Shown here piece by piece: positions 27,172 through 36,548 of a stretch of 58,923 bases of DNA. The position numbers and the translations under genes were made by a program. The notes under the pieces were generated by a model. That model did not search any database and was not told the DNA's origin. It was given only the letters and a program-made list of their open reading frames with translations. The stretch's first letter is position 1, and the number at the start of each line of letters is the position of its first letter. The stretch comes from Tubiluchus corallicola (Eukaryota > Priapulida > Priapulimorpha > Priapulimorphida > Tubiluchidae): contig JAQGDQ010002414.1 in the NCBI GenBank assembly GCA_030141605.1, positions 1-58,923 of the forward strand, given 5' to 3'.

Positions 27172-27183
27172 AAACCAATTGAA

Positions 27184-28242
27184 ATGTATGAAAAAATAAA
27201 GAGTTATGTCATGAATAGAATTGGTGTTATATTTGTTTTTCTAGTTTTATTAGTTTCAAACGCAGCCGCAATTACAGATTCTGAAAGCAAAAAAATCCTT
27301 AAACTATTTGGGCAACAAGAGTATGAGAAGGCAAGAGAAATAATAAATAAGAGTTTAGCGAAGAAAGCAAACAATGTGGGGGCAAAGTATTATCTTGCAA
27401 GATTGCACCGTATAAAAAACACCCAATACTATAACATTGACTCGGCATATATTAATATTTGTGGGGCTTTGGTAGATTTTCAAAAAGCGGATATCAAAGA
27501 AAAAAAAACTATCACTAAGTATGTTAATCAATCACAGCTATTTTTCTGGAAACGAAAAATAGAGATGGAAGCCTACCGAAAGGTAAAAGAAATTAATACT
27601 TTAGACACATACAATCGGTTTATTGACATATATAAGGAGTCAATCCACTTAGATAGTGTTATTTTTTACAGAGATGTTTTAGCATATCAAAAAACAAAAC
27701 AAGAGGGGACTTCTGATGCATTTTATGATTTTTTAAAAAAGTACCCTACTGCAAAACAGCGCGATGAAGCAGAAAGCAGTTATGAAAAACTTACTTTTGA
27801 GAGCATTATAAAAAAACCAACACTATCAAAGCTTGAAAATTTTGTCACACAATTTCCCCATTCTGTTTATAGAGAACAGGCAGTAGAGCAAATATTTTTA
27901 TTCCTTACCATGGACAATTCAATAGGTAGTTACAAAACATTCTTAACAAAGTATCCTAATAGCGAACTCAAAAATAAAGCATACAAGCATTTATATTATA
28001 AATATGCTTCAAACCATACTACAGAGATGTTTTTTAAAAAATTTTCTGAAAAAACTCTTGTAATGGACTCCTTAAAATCTATTTATTATACCTCCCAGTC
28101 TACAATATTTCCTATATATGAACAGGGGGGCTATAACTTCATGACAAATAAGGAAGAAAGACTATTACACACTAACTTTTCCTTTATTAATAAAAAATAT
28201 GTTTGTGGTGATATTTCAACTGATTTTTTGAGGGAAAGATAG
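27184..28242 (+). CDS. WG-repeat exported protein, N-terminal part (frameshifted)
   Basis: The ATG at 27184 (or the one at 27211) precedes a signal peptide ending near SNAAAIT. The next 270 residues are helical, with TPR-like and tol-pal-type segments such as YDFLKKYPTAKQRDEAESSY and KLENFVTQFPHSVYREQAVE. The final part begins the WG-repeat region. A missing base in the T run 28224-28229 and an extra base at 28287-28293 separate it from the C-terminal part. With both corrected a single protein of about 900 residues results, reading GNIIYEAYTEAEDIGN across the junction. Confidence 0.65.
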   Translation: MYEKIKSYVMNRIGVIFVFLVLLVSNAAAITDSESKKILKLFGQQEYEKAREIINKSLAKKANNVGAKYYLARLHRIKNTQYYNIDSAYINICGALVDFQKADIKEKKTITKYVNQSQLFFWKRKIEMEAYRKVKEINTLDTYNRFIDIYKESIHLDSVIFYRDVLAYQKTKQEGTSDAFYDFLKKYPTAKQRDEAESSYEKLTFESIIKKPTLSKLENFVTQFPHSVYREQAVEQIFLFLTMDNSIGSYKTFLTKYPNSELKNKAYKHLYYKYASNHTTEMFFKKFSEKTLVMDSLKSIYYTSQSTIFPIYEQGGYNFMTNKEERLLHTNFSFINKKYVCGDISTDFLRER

Positions 28243-28284
28243 GAACGAAACGAGTTATAGCCTCACTGCTGGGCAACATAATAT

Positions 28285-29889
28285 ATGAAGGCGTACACGG
28301 AGGCAGAAGATATTGGCAATGGGTTGCTAAAAATAAAAAAAGGACATCTGTATGGCTTGATAGATAAGTCAGGAAATATAATATGCGACTTTAATTATAA
28401 TGACTTTGAAAACCTTGATAACACTTTTGTTAAATGTAAAGTGGAGAATCAATGGGGGTTAGTAAGTGTTAGTGGACAGAAAATTTTAGAACCAGACTAC
28501 CTGCAAATTTATAAGGAGAGTGATTTTATTATATTAGACAAGGGAGAATTTATAGCCATAACAAATGTTAAAAAACTAAAAAAAATGTTATTTAATGCTC
28601 TTCCTATGGAATTTGAGTTTATTTATGATGACCATGAGTTGATGAGTGATAATCTTTTGCACCTCTATGTAGAGGAAAATGAGGGAGTATTAGATGAAAA
28701 TTTAAATGAAGTGGTAAAGTTTGAAGACCAATTTATTAACATGGCAAGCAAAAAGTTGTGGTACATAAAAAGAAGAGGGAGATATCAACTTTATGATACC
28801 ACGTTTACAAAGCTGTCTAATGAATGGTTTGATAGCATAACATATAATGACGAATGGATTGCAGTGAAAAATAATGGGAAATGGGGAATAGTAAGAGTAG
28901 ATGATTGGCACTATAAAAAAATAAAATATAAATTTAAAAGCGTAAAACTTTTAAACGAAAACATAGCCATTCTTAGTGATGATAAAGTAGTTTGGGCAAT
29001 GTTCAAAAACAATGTACTTGTGGACATAACTAGTTCTCAAAAAACGCAATTGTTAACAGGTAATACAATGAGCAACAAATCATTAAGTTATTTAATGGTT
29101 CAGGGTGTGAAGGGAGAGAAAAAGATTTTTAATGAAAATGGCGTGATGATATTAAAAAGAAAATTTCAAAAAGCAGATATACTAGGAGATGAATATTTGG
29201 TGATTACAAGTAAAGTGAAAAATAAATTTTTGAAAGGGTTATACTCGCTAAAAAATGGAAAAGAATTACTGCCTATTAAGTATGATGGTATAGGGGATTA
29301 TAAGAATGGATTTGTTAACATTTTAAGAAATAAAAAGTTTGGAATCTTTAATTCTAATAACAATACTAAAATACTTCCTGAGTATGATAAGAAGATTAGA
29401 ATGTATTCTAATAATATTTTTATTGTAAGAAAAAAAGGAAAATATGGTTTTGTAAATCGGTTTAATAAAAATTTGTGTAGCGACTGTTTGTTTGATAATA
29501 TACTGTATTGGAATCCTACTCAAGCACTAGTTCAAATCGAAAATAAATGGGAAATATATACCATAATGAAATCCAAAGTCCAAGGGACTAGTAGTTATGA
29601 AATATTAAGTTTTAGCTATTTGGAAAAAGATAGCAAAAAGAAAATATTATTGGCAACTACTCCTACAGGAAAGGGCGTATTAACCAGTAGGTATAAATGG
29701 GTTGTCCCACCTACCTTTAATGAAATTAAAAACATTGGAACAACAGAAACACCTGTCTATTTTGCAGCAAAATATATTTCAGAAGCCAATTTTTATGTAG
29801 TAATTTATTACAGTGCAAAAGGAAAGATACTCCGAAAACAAGTGTATGAAATGCAAGAGTATTCGAATGTTTACTGTGAAAAACGATGA
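28285..29889 (+). CDS. WG-repeat exported protein, C-terminal part (frameshifted)
   Basis: This stretch is made of WG-type repeats, for example HLYGLIDKSGNIICDFNY, NQWGLVSVSGQKILEPDYLQ, GKWGIVRV and KKFGIFNSNNNTKILPEYD. In this family each short repeat carries a Gly-(Leu/Ile/Phe)-(I/V/F)-(D/N) core followed by a strand. WG-repeat proteins are common in Bacteroidota and have no defined reaction; they are thought to be binding or scaffold proteins. The ATG at 28285 is probably internal to the real gene that begins at 27184. Confidence 0.65.
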   Translation: MKAYTEAEDIGNGLLKIKKGHLYGLIDKSGNIICDFNYNDFENLDNTFVKCKVENQWGLVSVSGQKILEPDYLQIYKESDFIILDKGEFIAITNVKKLKKMLFNALPMEFEFIYDDHELMSDNLLHLYVEENEGVLDENLNEVVKFEDQFINMASKKLWYIKRRGRYQLYDTTFTKLSNEWFDSITYNDEWIAVKNNGKWGIVRVDDWHYKKIKYKFKSVKLLNENIAILSDDKVVWAMFKNNVLVDITSSQKTQLLTGNTMSNKSLSYLMVQGVKGEKKIFNENGVMILKRKFQKADILGDEYLVITSKVKNKFLKGLYSLKNGKELLPIKYDGIGDYKNGFVNILRNKKFGIFNSNNNTKILPEYDKKIRMYSNNIFIVRKKGKYGFVNRFNKNLCSDCLFDNILYWNPTQALVQIENKWEIYTIMKSKVQGTSSYEILSFSYLEKDSKKKILLATTPTGKGVLTSRYKWVVPPTFNEIKNIGTTETPVYFAAKYISEANFYVVIYYSAKGKILRKQVYEMQEYSNVYCEKR

Positions 29890-29933
29890 TATAGTAGAAT
29901 GCGGTATAATTTTTGCAAGTTTTATGGGTAGTT

Positions 29934-31202
29934 ATGAAGTTTGTAGTTATTGTAATATTACAAGTTATTCTTTTTATTGGTTATGCCTATGACGCAAATG
30001 CTCAAGAGGTACCAGAACCAGATGCCTCTCAGCCTGAAGAGGAGGAGGAGAAAGAGGAAGAAGAAGAGGTCCCAACAAAAACCCCTGAAGAAATATTGGG
30101 AGAAATAGAAAATGCTCAGAAACTTGCAGAGGAGAAGAGAAAACAAGAGCAACTGTTGGCTACCCAGACAACATCTCATTTAAAAGCAACAATGCAAATT
30201 GATACTGTGGAAGGATGGAAAATAGAAAATGGCACTTCATTAGGGTTTGGCGGAATAACAAATGCTTATATGAATTGGGCAACGAATGAGAAAAATAATA
30301 TAGTAATAGGGGCTGATGCAAAGATAGTGTTAGGGTATGTTAAATCTGTTTTTGCGTCAAGATATACTCTCTCATCGGTATATAGATTCATATATGAACA
30401 AGATAAATATAAGGATATTAAACGCTTGGGACTAGAGGGACCAGGTATAGATGTGCAAGAAGATAGATTTGAAGTAGAGGCACGGCTTCAACTTAAAACA
30501 TTTCAAAACTATTATATTACTCTAAGCCCAATGATGAGAACCCAATTTAGCTCCATTTATACCTATAAGTTTGACCAAAGTGACACTACGTCAACGTTAA
30601 TATCTGATTTTTTTGCTCCGGCAACTATTGACATTCCGTTTGGTTACTTATTTGATTATTCTAAAACAGACTCTTTACGAAATAGTAGGGGGATAAATAC
30701 AAGAAACGTATCAGTATTACTTGCTCCACTTGCGGCAAGGATAACGTATGTGTTAGATGATTCGCTTGCAAAAGCAGGAAGACATGGGGTGCAAGGGGAG
30801 GAAAGAGATAGTGAAGGAAACATTGTTACTCCATTTTCTAATTCAAAGTATGAATTAGGGGGGTTTTTAAGTTTAGAATATCAAACGTTTTTTTCTTTTT
30901 CTCCAAGCTCTTTTATAAACAAAGCTAATGTTACGACTAGGCTGGATTTGTTTTCTAATTATAATGAAAGTCCAGAGAAAATTAACGTAGACTGGAACTT
31001 GAATGCCGAATTTGTATTTGGTAAGTTTTTTAGTGCAAACGTCAGAACGGTTTTAAAGTTTTATGATGGAATAAAAATTGAAGATGGAACAGAAATAAAA
31101 GATGGAATAGAGGTACCTAGACTTGTGTCGAAAGTACAATTTAATTATGGAATATCTTTGAACATTAGATATACCATTTCTCCAATTTATTTTAAAAAAT
31201 AA
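29934..31202 (+). CDS. DUF3078 outer-membrane-barrel-like protein
   Basis: The ATG at 29934 is preferred to a TTG seven codons earlier. A signal peptide (ends near DANAQE) is followed by a very acidic segment (PEEEEEKEEEEE) and a short helical stretch. The rest is beta-rich, with TSLGFGGITNAYMNWATNEK near the start and strands ending in aromatic residues, as in DUF3078 proteins of Bacteroidota, which are predicted outer-membrane barrels. The poly-Glu stretch right after the signal peptide is unusual. The gene follows the WG-repeat gene by 44 bases. Confidence 0.78.
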   Translation: MKFVVIVILQVILFIGYAYDANAQEVPEPDASQPEEEEEKEEEEEVPTKTPEEILGEIENAQKLAEEKRKQEQLLATQTTSHLKATMQIDTVEGWKIENGTSLGFGGITNAYMNWATNEKNNIVIGADAKIVLGYVKSVFASRYTLSSVYRFIYEQDKYKDIKRLGLEGPGIDVQEDRFEVEARLQLKTFQNYYITLSPMMRTQFSSIYTYKFDQSDTTSTLISDFFAPATIDIPFGYLFDYSKTDSLRNSRGINTRNVSVLLAPLAARITYVLDDSLAKAGRHGVQGEERDSEGNIVTPFSNSKYELGGFLSLEYQTFFSFSPSSFINKANVTTRLDLFSNYNESPEKINVDWNLNAEFVFGKFFSANVRTVLKFYDGIKIEDGTEIKDGIEVPRLVSKVQFNYGISLNIRYTISPIYFKK

Positions 31203-31244
31203 ACAATAAATTAGTTGTGAAATACCTACATAAATTGGCAAAAA

Positions 31245-32426
31245 GTGAAAATATATAAACTAAATCAACAGCGCTATCAAAAATATTATAGCTTGTATAT
31301 AATAGTAATATTTATTGCTATTATTTGCTTATGTAACTCTTTCCATAGCAAACTATTTGCCCAAACAGAGGAAGAAATAGCTCACTTTATAAAACAACTT
31401 AAAAAATTTGAAAAACAAGAACGGTTTGAAGATGCTAGCCTTTTGTCATTACAAATAGGAGATATTTATTTTGAAAACAAAAGTTACATAGATGCTAAAA
31501 GATACTATGAAATTGCGTTTAGAAATGCTTCTGAGCTTGGTGACTACCATACACTATCTTCTATTTCAGCAAAGCTGAACAAGACAAGTTTAATTTTAGA
31601 ATGTGAGAAAAGTGACACCTGGACATTTAATTTTATGTTCAATATAATATTATTGACAGGGGCAATAATATTATATTATGTATTAAGAAATAGAAATGTT
31701 AAACTCAAAATGCAAAGCGTTAAAGTTGCTAAACAGGTACGTTATTTAAAGAAGTTGAAAGATAAAACGGAATTAGAAAAAAACAAATATGAGGGATTGT
31801 TATTTAACATTCTTCCCAAATCGGTAGTGTCAGAGTTAAGTGAAGGAGGAAAGGTAACGCCTCTTAAATATGAAAAAGCGACTATCATGTTTACTGATTT
31901 TAAGGGATTTACAAAAGCATCAGAAAAATTGACACCTACTAAACTCATAGATATGCTTGACATGTGTTTTGATGCATTTGATACTATTGTTGCCAAACAC
32001 AATGTAGAACGCATAAAAACTATTGGAGATGGGTATATGTGTGCGGGAGGAGTGCCAATGCCTAACAGGTCTAATCCTATAGATACTGTTAGGGCGGCAA
32101 TTGCTATGCAACAATTTGTGAAAGATAAACAGTTGATTTTTAAGCAAAAAGGAGAGGAATTTTTTAAGCTTAGGATAGGAATTCATACAGGAAAAGTTAT
32201 AGTGGGGGTAATTGGAAAGAAAAGATTTGCATATGACATTTGGGGGGCTGCTGTAAATGTTGCCCAGCGTATGGAACAAACATGTGAGGAAGAAAGAATA
32301 AATATTTCTCAGGACACATACTCATTGGTAAAGAATAGTGATGAATTTGTGTTTATGCCGAGAGGAAGTGTTGACCTTAAAGATGAAGGCACGATAAACG
32401 CCTATTATGTGGACAAATCCCCGTAA
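31245..32426 (+). CDS. Class III adenylate cyclase with N-terminal membrane and TPR-like region
   Basis: This 393-residue protein starts at a GTG. It has a hydrophobic signal or anchor (about residues 16-38), a short TPR-like helical stretch (about 45-115), a membrane helix (about 125-146), a coiled linker, then a cyclase catalytic domain from about residue 200. Metal-binding Asp residues are in TIMFTDFKGFT and TIGDGYMCAGG. The purine-selecting residues Lys (RIKTIGDG) and Asp (AYDIWG) point to ATP, and WGAAVNVAQRME supplies the Asn and Arg of the transition state. It should make cyclic AMP in the cytoplasm in response to a periplasmic signal. Confidence 0.88.
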   Translation: MKIYKLNQQRYQKYYSLYIIVIFIAIICLCNSFHSKLFAQTEEEIAHFIKQLKKFEKQERFEDASLLSLQIGDIYFENKSYIDAKRYYEIAFRNASELGDYHTLSSISAKLNKTSLILECEKSDTWTFNFMFNIILLTGAIILYYVLRNRNVKLKMQSVKVAKQVRYLKKLKDKTELEKNKYEGLLFNILPKSVVSELSEGGKVTPLKYEKATIMFTDFKGFTKASEKLTPTKLIDMLDMCFDAFDTIVAKHNVERIKTIGDGYMCAGGVPMPNRSNPIDTVRAAIAMQQFVKDKQLIFKQKGEEFFKLRIGIHTGKVIVGVIGKKRFAYDIWGAAVNVAQRMEQTCEEERINISQDTYSLVKNSDEFVFMPRGSVDLKDEGTINAYYVDKSP

Positions 32427-32430
32427 AAAC

Positions 32431-34536
32431 TTAGTTCAAATTTAGTATTAGGGCGCCATCTAAACTAATAGCATGAAATTCTTGCTCTAACTCAGAGAGT
32501 TGTTGAATAAGCATTTGGATGTTTTTGGGTGTGTTGGAAGTATCAATAATTAGTTTGTCAACATTGAAGTGAGATAACAAGTTCTTGATATCGTAAATAA
32601 CGTTATTGCTTATTACTATATAGCTTACATCCAATTTTTTATGGCTAGGTTTTGTTAATTGCTTTTTTAAAAAAACAATACTTTTTTCTCCAAACACACA
32701 CAAATTATACCCCTCCTTTTTTACAAAAAAATCAACACCATCTACCTTAGCTACTTCTGTTATTCTAAATTTTTTTCTTGAAGGCATTAAAATGCGATTT
32801 TCTAAAAAGCTATCTGTTTTATTGATATAGGTAGATGTATATACTTTTCTTCCCTTTATGAAATCAATGACCGAAGCATTATTAGTATTATAAAAAATGA
32901 TTTTTTGTTGCTGTGATGAAGAGTAATATATGTAAGAGTGGTAGATGGTTAACAATGCAACACTGGCGAAGAAAAACTTTTTGTAGAGAATGTCTTTGTA
33001 TGTTAGTTTTAATAAAAGAAAAAGAATGAAAAAATAAATCAAAAACAATTGCAATATATCTATGTGGATATTTGTAAAGTAACTAAAAGGCAAGGAGAGT
33101 AACCAATCACTAAATGCATTTAGGAATTGAATTAAGAATGTGATAATGTAGGAAAATAATAGGCTGATTGGTTTAAAAAAACTGAAAAAAATACTTGAAA
33201 AGCCTGTAATAAGTACAACAAAAACGATAGGCATAACTATTAAATTTGATATAAAAAATAGAGTTGAAAAGTTCCCAAAGTAGAATAATACTAATGGGAA
33301 TGTGCCTATTTGAGCTGCACAAGAGACACAAAACAAACTCCAAAAGGCATTTAAAAATTTATTTTTAAAACTGATAATACTATATAATTTTTTATGTATA
33401 TAAACTATTGATATTACAGCAAAATAAGAGAGCTGAAAACTTACCGAAGTGGCTAAAAAGGGATTAAGTAGCAACAATAAGAAAGCTGATAAAACAATAT
33501 TGTTGTAGATGTTATTGTGTTTGTTTAAAAGTTTAACAATCAAAAATAGAGATAACATTAAAGTGGCACGTAACACAGAGGGTGAAAGACCTGTTATGAA
33601 AGCATACGCCCAAATGGTTATGGCTATTATTATGCTTACAATCGTGTTGCCATGTTTTTTTCTTTTTATTCCTTTCAGCAAGAAAGAAAGGGTTAAAAAT
33701 ACCACCCCTACATGCAGCCCTGAAATAGCTAAGATGTGTGCAATACCTATTAACGCGTATTTTTCTTTTGTATCATTGCTTATGTCTGTTCTATTACCTA
33801 AAATCAATGCGGATGCCACATTGTTGACGGATGGAGGAAGTATGCTTGCCAATAAACTTTTTAAATAGTCTTTTATGCTTATGGCATAGAACTTAAAAAT
33901 GTTTGCTTGCCTGTGATTGATCAACAGAAAGTCTTCTTCGTTGAGTAGGTGCTTTACATAGACTTGCTCTGGAAGCAAATATTTTTTGTAATTGAATTGG
34001 TTGGGATTGGTGGGTGAGGGGATGCTTTGGAAACTTCCTTTTACCAAAATTTTGTCGCCATAATACAAACCGAAGCCATTCCATGTATTGAACGTTAACA
34101 CAACATTGCCTTGAGTCTTTTTCCAAAGGCTCTTACCTTTTTGTTTTACGCATATTTTTGTTATTCGTGCATAGCATTTAGACCTGTTGCCAGACTTTCT
34201 AATATCGCTGTTTATTGTGGCTTCGTAGTGAGTTATGTTTTCCGCTACAAAATTTGTCACATGGATTTCTTTTTTTGAGTTATCTTGAACAAGTGAAATG
34301 ACATATCCAAAACTTAGAAAAATGACAAACAGCACTCCTCCCATCGTAGCATTGTATTTGATAAAACGAATTCCTTTTAGATAATAAAATAATAGAGAAA
34401 AACCGCATACAGATATGACAAGTAAGTATACAATGACGTTTAGTGTGTTGTTGAAAAACACATATAGCACGACTCCCATCAAAAAAGGGATAAATACTCT
34501 TAATAGCGGTATTTTGTTTTTAGTCCAAAAATTCAT
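32431..34536 (-). CDS. comEC: ComEC/Rec2 family DNA uptake channel
   Basis: The 701-residue product has four N-terminal hydrophobic stretches, an OB-like DUF4131 domain (about residues 90-215) and the ComEC competence domain. The latter holds HILAISGLHVGVVFLTLSFL and FITGLSPSVLRATLMLSLFL and about eight membrane helices. The C-terminal part is short and has no His-x-His-x-Asp-His, so the beta-lactamase-like nuclease domain of long ComEC proteins is missing or degenerate. It should form the inner-membrane channel for single-stranded DNA. It is convergent with the cyclase gene at a distance of 4 bases. Confidence 0.9.
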   Translation of the reverse strand: MNFWTKNKIPLLRVFIPFLMGVVLYVFFNNTLNVIVYLLVISVCGFSLLFYYLKGIRFIKYNATMGGVLFVIFLSFGYVISLVQDNSKKEIHVTNFVAENITHYEATINSDIRKSGNRSKCYARITKICVKQKGKSLWKKTQGNVVLTFNTWNGFGLYYGDKILVKGSFQSIPSPTNPNQFNYKKYLLPEQVYVKHLLNEEDFLLINHRQANIFKFYAISIKDYLKSLLASILPPSVNNVASALILGNRTDISNDTKEKYALIGIAHILAISGLHVGVVFLTLSFLLKGIKRKKHGNTIVSIIIAITIWAYAFITGLSPSVLRATLMLSLFLIVKLLNKHNNIYNNIVLSAFLLLLLNPFLATSVSFQLSYFAVISIVYIHKKLYSIISFKNKFLNAFWSLFCVSCAAQIGTFPLVLFYFGNFSTLFFISNLIVMPIVFVVLITGFSSIFFSFFKPISLLFSYIITFLIQFLNAFSDWLLSLPFSYFTNIHIDILQLFLIYFFILFLLLKLTYKDILYKKFFFASVALLTIYHSYIYYSSSQQQKIIFYNTNNASVIDFIKGRKVYTSTYINKTDSFLENRILMPSRKKFRITEVAKVDGVDFFVKKEGYNLCVFGEKSIVFLKKQLTKPSHKKLDVSYIVISNNVIYDIKNLLSHFNVDKLIIDTSNTPKNIQMLIQQLSELEQEFHAISLDGALILNLN

Positions 34537-34622
34537 TGGTTAAAAAAACACTAGTAGACTAAATAAGAAAATCGTTATTTCTAAAATTTATAGGAGTGGT
34601 AAGCTCTTAGCAGTGAAGATAC

Positions 34623-35396
34623 CTAAAAGTTCGGAGTAAGAAAATATTTAGAATAAAAATCATTAATGATAGCTACTGCTTCATCCACAGAATCTACAAC
34701 ATGGAACAACTCAAAATCTTGTGCATCAATGCATTTTTCTTTTTTATAAACTACTTCTTTCAACCATTTTATTAGCCCTTGCCAATAACTTTTTCCTACA
34801 AGAATAATGGGGGACCTTCCTATTTTTTGAGTTTGTATTAAGGTTAGCGACTCAAACAACTCATCAAGTGTTCCAAATCCTCCAGGCATAGCTACAAATG
34901 CTTGCGCAAAACGTACAAACATTACTTTTCTTACAAAAAAATAATCAAAATTAATTAGCTTATCGGAGTCTATATACATGTTGCTCTTTTGCTCGTGGGG
35001 TAAAATAATTTGCAATCCAATGGATACACCGTTAGCCTCTTTTGCTCCTTTATTGGCAGCTTCCATAATCCCTTCTCCAGCGCCTGTGATTACGCCATAA
35101 CCATTTTTTACTATAGCGGAAGACAGCTTTTCTGTTAGTTGGTAGTAGTGAGTATTGGGGGCAGTTCGTGCTGAGCCAAACACAGAGACACAAGGTCCTA
35201 AGAGTGATAATTTTTCGAATCCTTGTACAAATTCAGACATTATTTTAAAAATAGCCCATGTGTCCGTTGTCCTTATTTCATTCCAGTCTCTTTGTTTAAG
35301 GGCTACCCGTACAGATTTTAATGTAGACTCTATGTTATTTGATATTTTTTCTAATGTTTTATATTTGACACCTATAGTCTTTTTTTGCATATCCAT
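34623..35396 (-). CDS. LOG family protein (TIGR00730 type)
   Basis: The 257-residue product has the Lonely-Guy-family signature: CVSVFGSARTAPNTHYYQL, GVITGAGEGIMEAANKGAKE, and the PGGFGTLDELFE motif with its catalytic Glu. Family members cleave nucleoside 5'-monophosphates to free base and ribose 5-phosphate. An N-terminal extension of about 60 residues precedes the core. The gene lies 14 bases after pdxA on the same strand. Confidence 0.88.
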   Translation of the reverse strand: MDMQKKTIGVKYKTLEKISNNIESTLKSVRVALKQRDWNEIRTTDTWAIFKIMSEFVQGFEKLSLLGPCVSVFGSARTAPNTHYYQLTEKLSSAIVKNGYGVITGAGEGIMEAANKGAKEANGVSIGLQIILPHEQKSNMYIDSDKLINFDYFFVRKVMFVRFAQAFVAMPGGFGTLDELFESLTLIQTQKIGRSPIILVGKSYWQGLIKWLKEVVYKKEKCIDAQDFELFHVVDSVDEAVAIINDFYSKYFLTPNF

Positions 35397-35410
35397 TGTA
35401 GTATCTTAAT

Positions 35411-36448
35411 TTAGTTTTTTTCAGAATTTTGTAACCTTTGTTTAACAATTTTAGCAGCGCAATAGATAGCCTCGCGCATGGAGTGTTCATTGGCGATGCC
35501 TTTACCTGCAAGATCATAATTTACCCCATGACATGGTGAAGTTCGTATTATAGGAAGTCCAGCAGTGTAGTTTACTCCAGTTTCAAAATTTAATAGTTTA
35601 AAGGGGATAAGACCTTGGTCATGATACATTGCCAGAACACCGTCAAATTTTGTGTAATTGCCGGCGCCCCAAAAACCATCGGCAGCAAACGGACCAAACA
35701 CTAAATTTCCCTGTTTTTTGAATTCTATCACTGTAGGGTTGATTATTTTTTGTTCTTCATTTCCCAACAAACCGTTTTCCCCTGCATGAGGATTGAGAGA
35801 CAATACGGCTATTTTAGGTTTTGGAATGTTAAAATCTTTTTTGAGTGAGTTAATAAATATTGTTAATTTTTTTTCTATTAATTGTTTGGTAATAGTTTTA
35901 GAGACGTCTTGTAAAGGCAGGTGATCTGTTACAACGCCTACTTTTACTGTATCCGACACCATCATCATTAAGCTTTCGTAATTGCTGCCTAATTCTTGGG
36001 TTAAGTATTGAGTGTGCCCAACAAATTCAGGTATTGCATGTTGTTGAATATTACTTTTATTAATAGGAGCAGTTACTATTGCACTTAAAACACCGTTTTT
36101 TAGGTCTGTCATAGCTCTATTTAGCGAAGATATGGCTGCCTTTGCAGATTGTGGTGTTGCTATCCCTAATTTTATATTTATGTCATCTGACCAGCAGGTA
36201 ATTACATTTATATGTTTATGGTTTATATGTGATATAGACTTAATTTGACCGTAGGTAAACATATTGTCAGGGGTTCGTAATACTTTTTTGTGGTAGGATA
36301 AAACTTGAGAAGAGCCATATACTACAATGCTTACATATTTAAAAATTCTTTTGTCTGATAGGGCTTTGATTAACACCTCCGTCCCAATACCATTAATGTC
36401 TCCTATTGCTATTCCTATTATTGGATTGTTTTTTTGTTTGTGGTTCAT
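35411..36448 (-). CDS. pdxA: 4-hydroxythreonine-4-phosphate dehydrogenase
   Basis: The 345-residue product opens with IIGIAIGDINGIGTEVLIKA and contains TAPINKSNIQ, FVGHTQYLTQ with a metal-binding His, LSLNPHAGENGLLGNEE, YHDQGLIPFKLL and RTSPCHGVNYDLAGKG, all typical of PdxA. It oxidises 4-phosphohydroxy-threonine in the DXP-dependent route to pyridoxal phosphate. pdxH, the last step of that route, is in the same window at 55517-56158. It is followed closely by the LOG-family gene. Confidence 0.94.
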   Translation of the reverse strand: MNHKQKNNPIIGIAIGDINGIGTEVLIKALSDKRIFKYVSIVVYGSSQVLSYHKKVLRTPDNMFTYGQIKSISHINHKHINVITCWSDDINIKLGIATPQSAKAAISSLNRAMTDLKNGVLSAIVTAPINKSNIQQHAIPEFVGHTQYLTQELGSNYESLMMMVSDTVKVGVVTDHLPLQDVSKTITKQLIEKKLTIFINSLKKDFNIPKPKIAVLSLNPHAGENGLLGNEEQKIINPTVIEFKKQGNLVFGPFAADGFWGAGNYTKFDGVLAMYHDQGLIPFKLLNFETGVNYTAGLPIIRTSPCHGVNYDLAGKGIANEHSMREAIYCAAKIVKQRLQNSEKN

Positions 36449-36548
36449 TTATTTTTTCCCTCGCTTGTGTTATTTCTTTTATTTATAAAAGCCTTCAATT
36501 TACAAAAATTATAGTTGTTTTTATTCTTTAAAGTATGAATTTTCTTTT

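Noticed and set aside
27151-27183. TTG start for the WG-repeat protein
   Set aside because: It overlaps the candidate -7 region of the promoter; ATG codons at 27184 and 27211 fit the signal peptide better.
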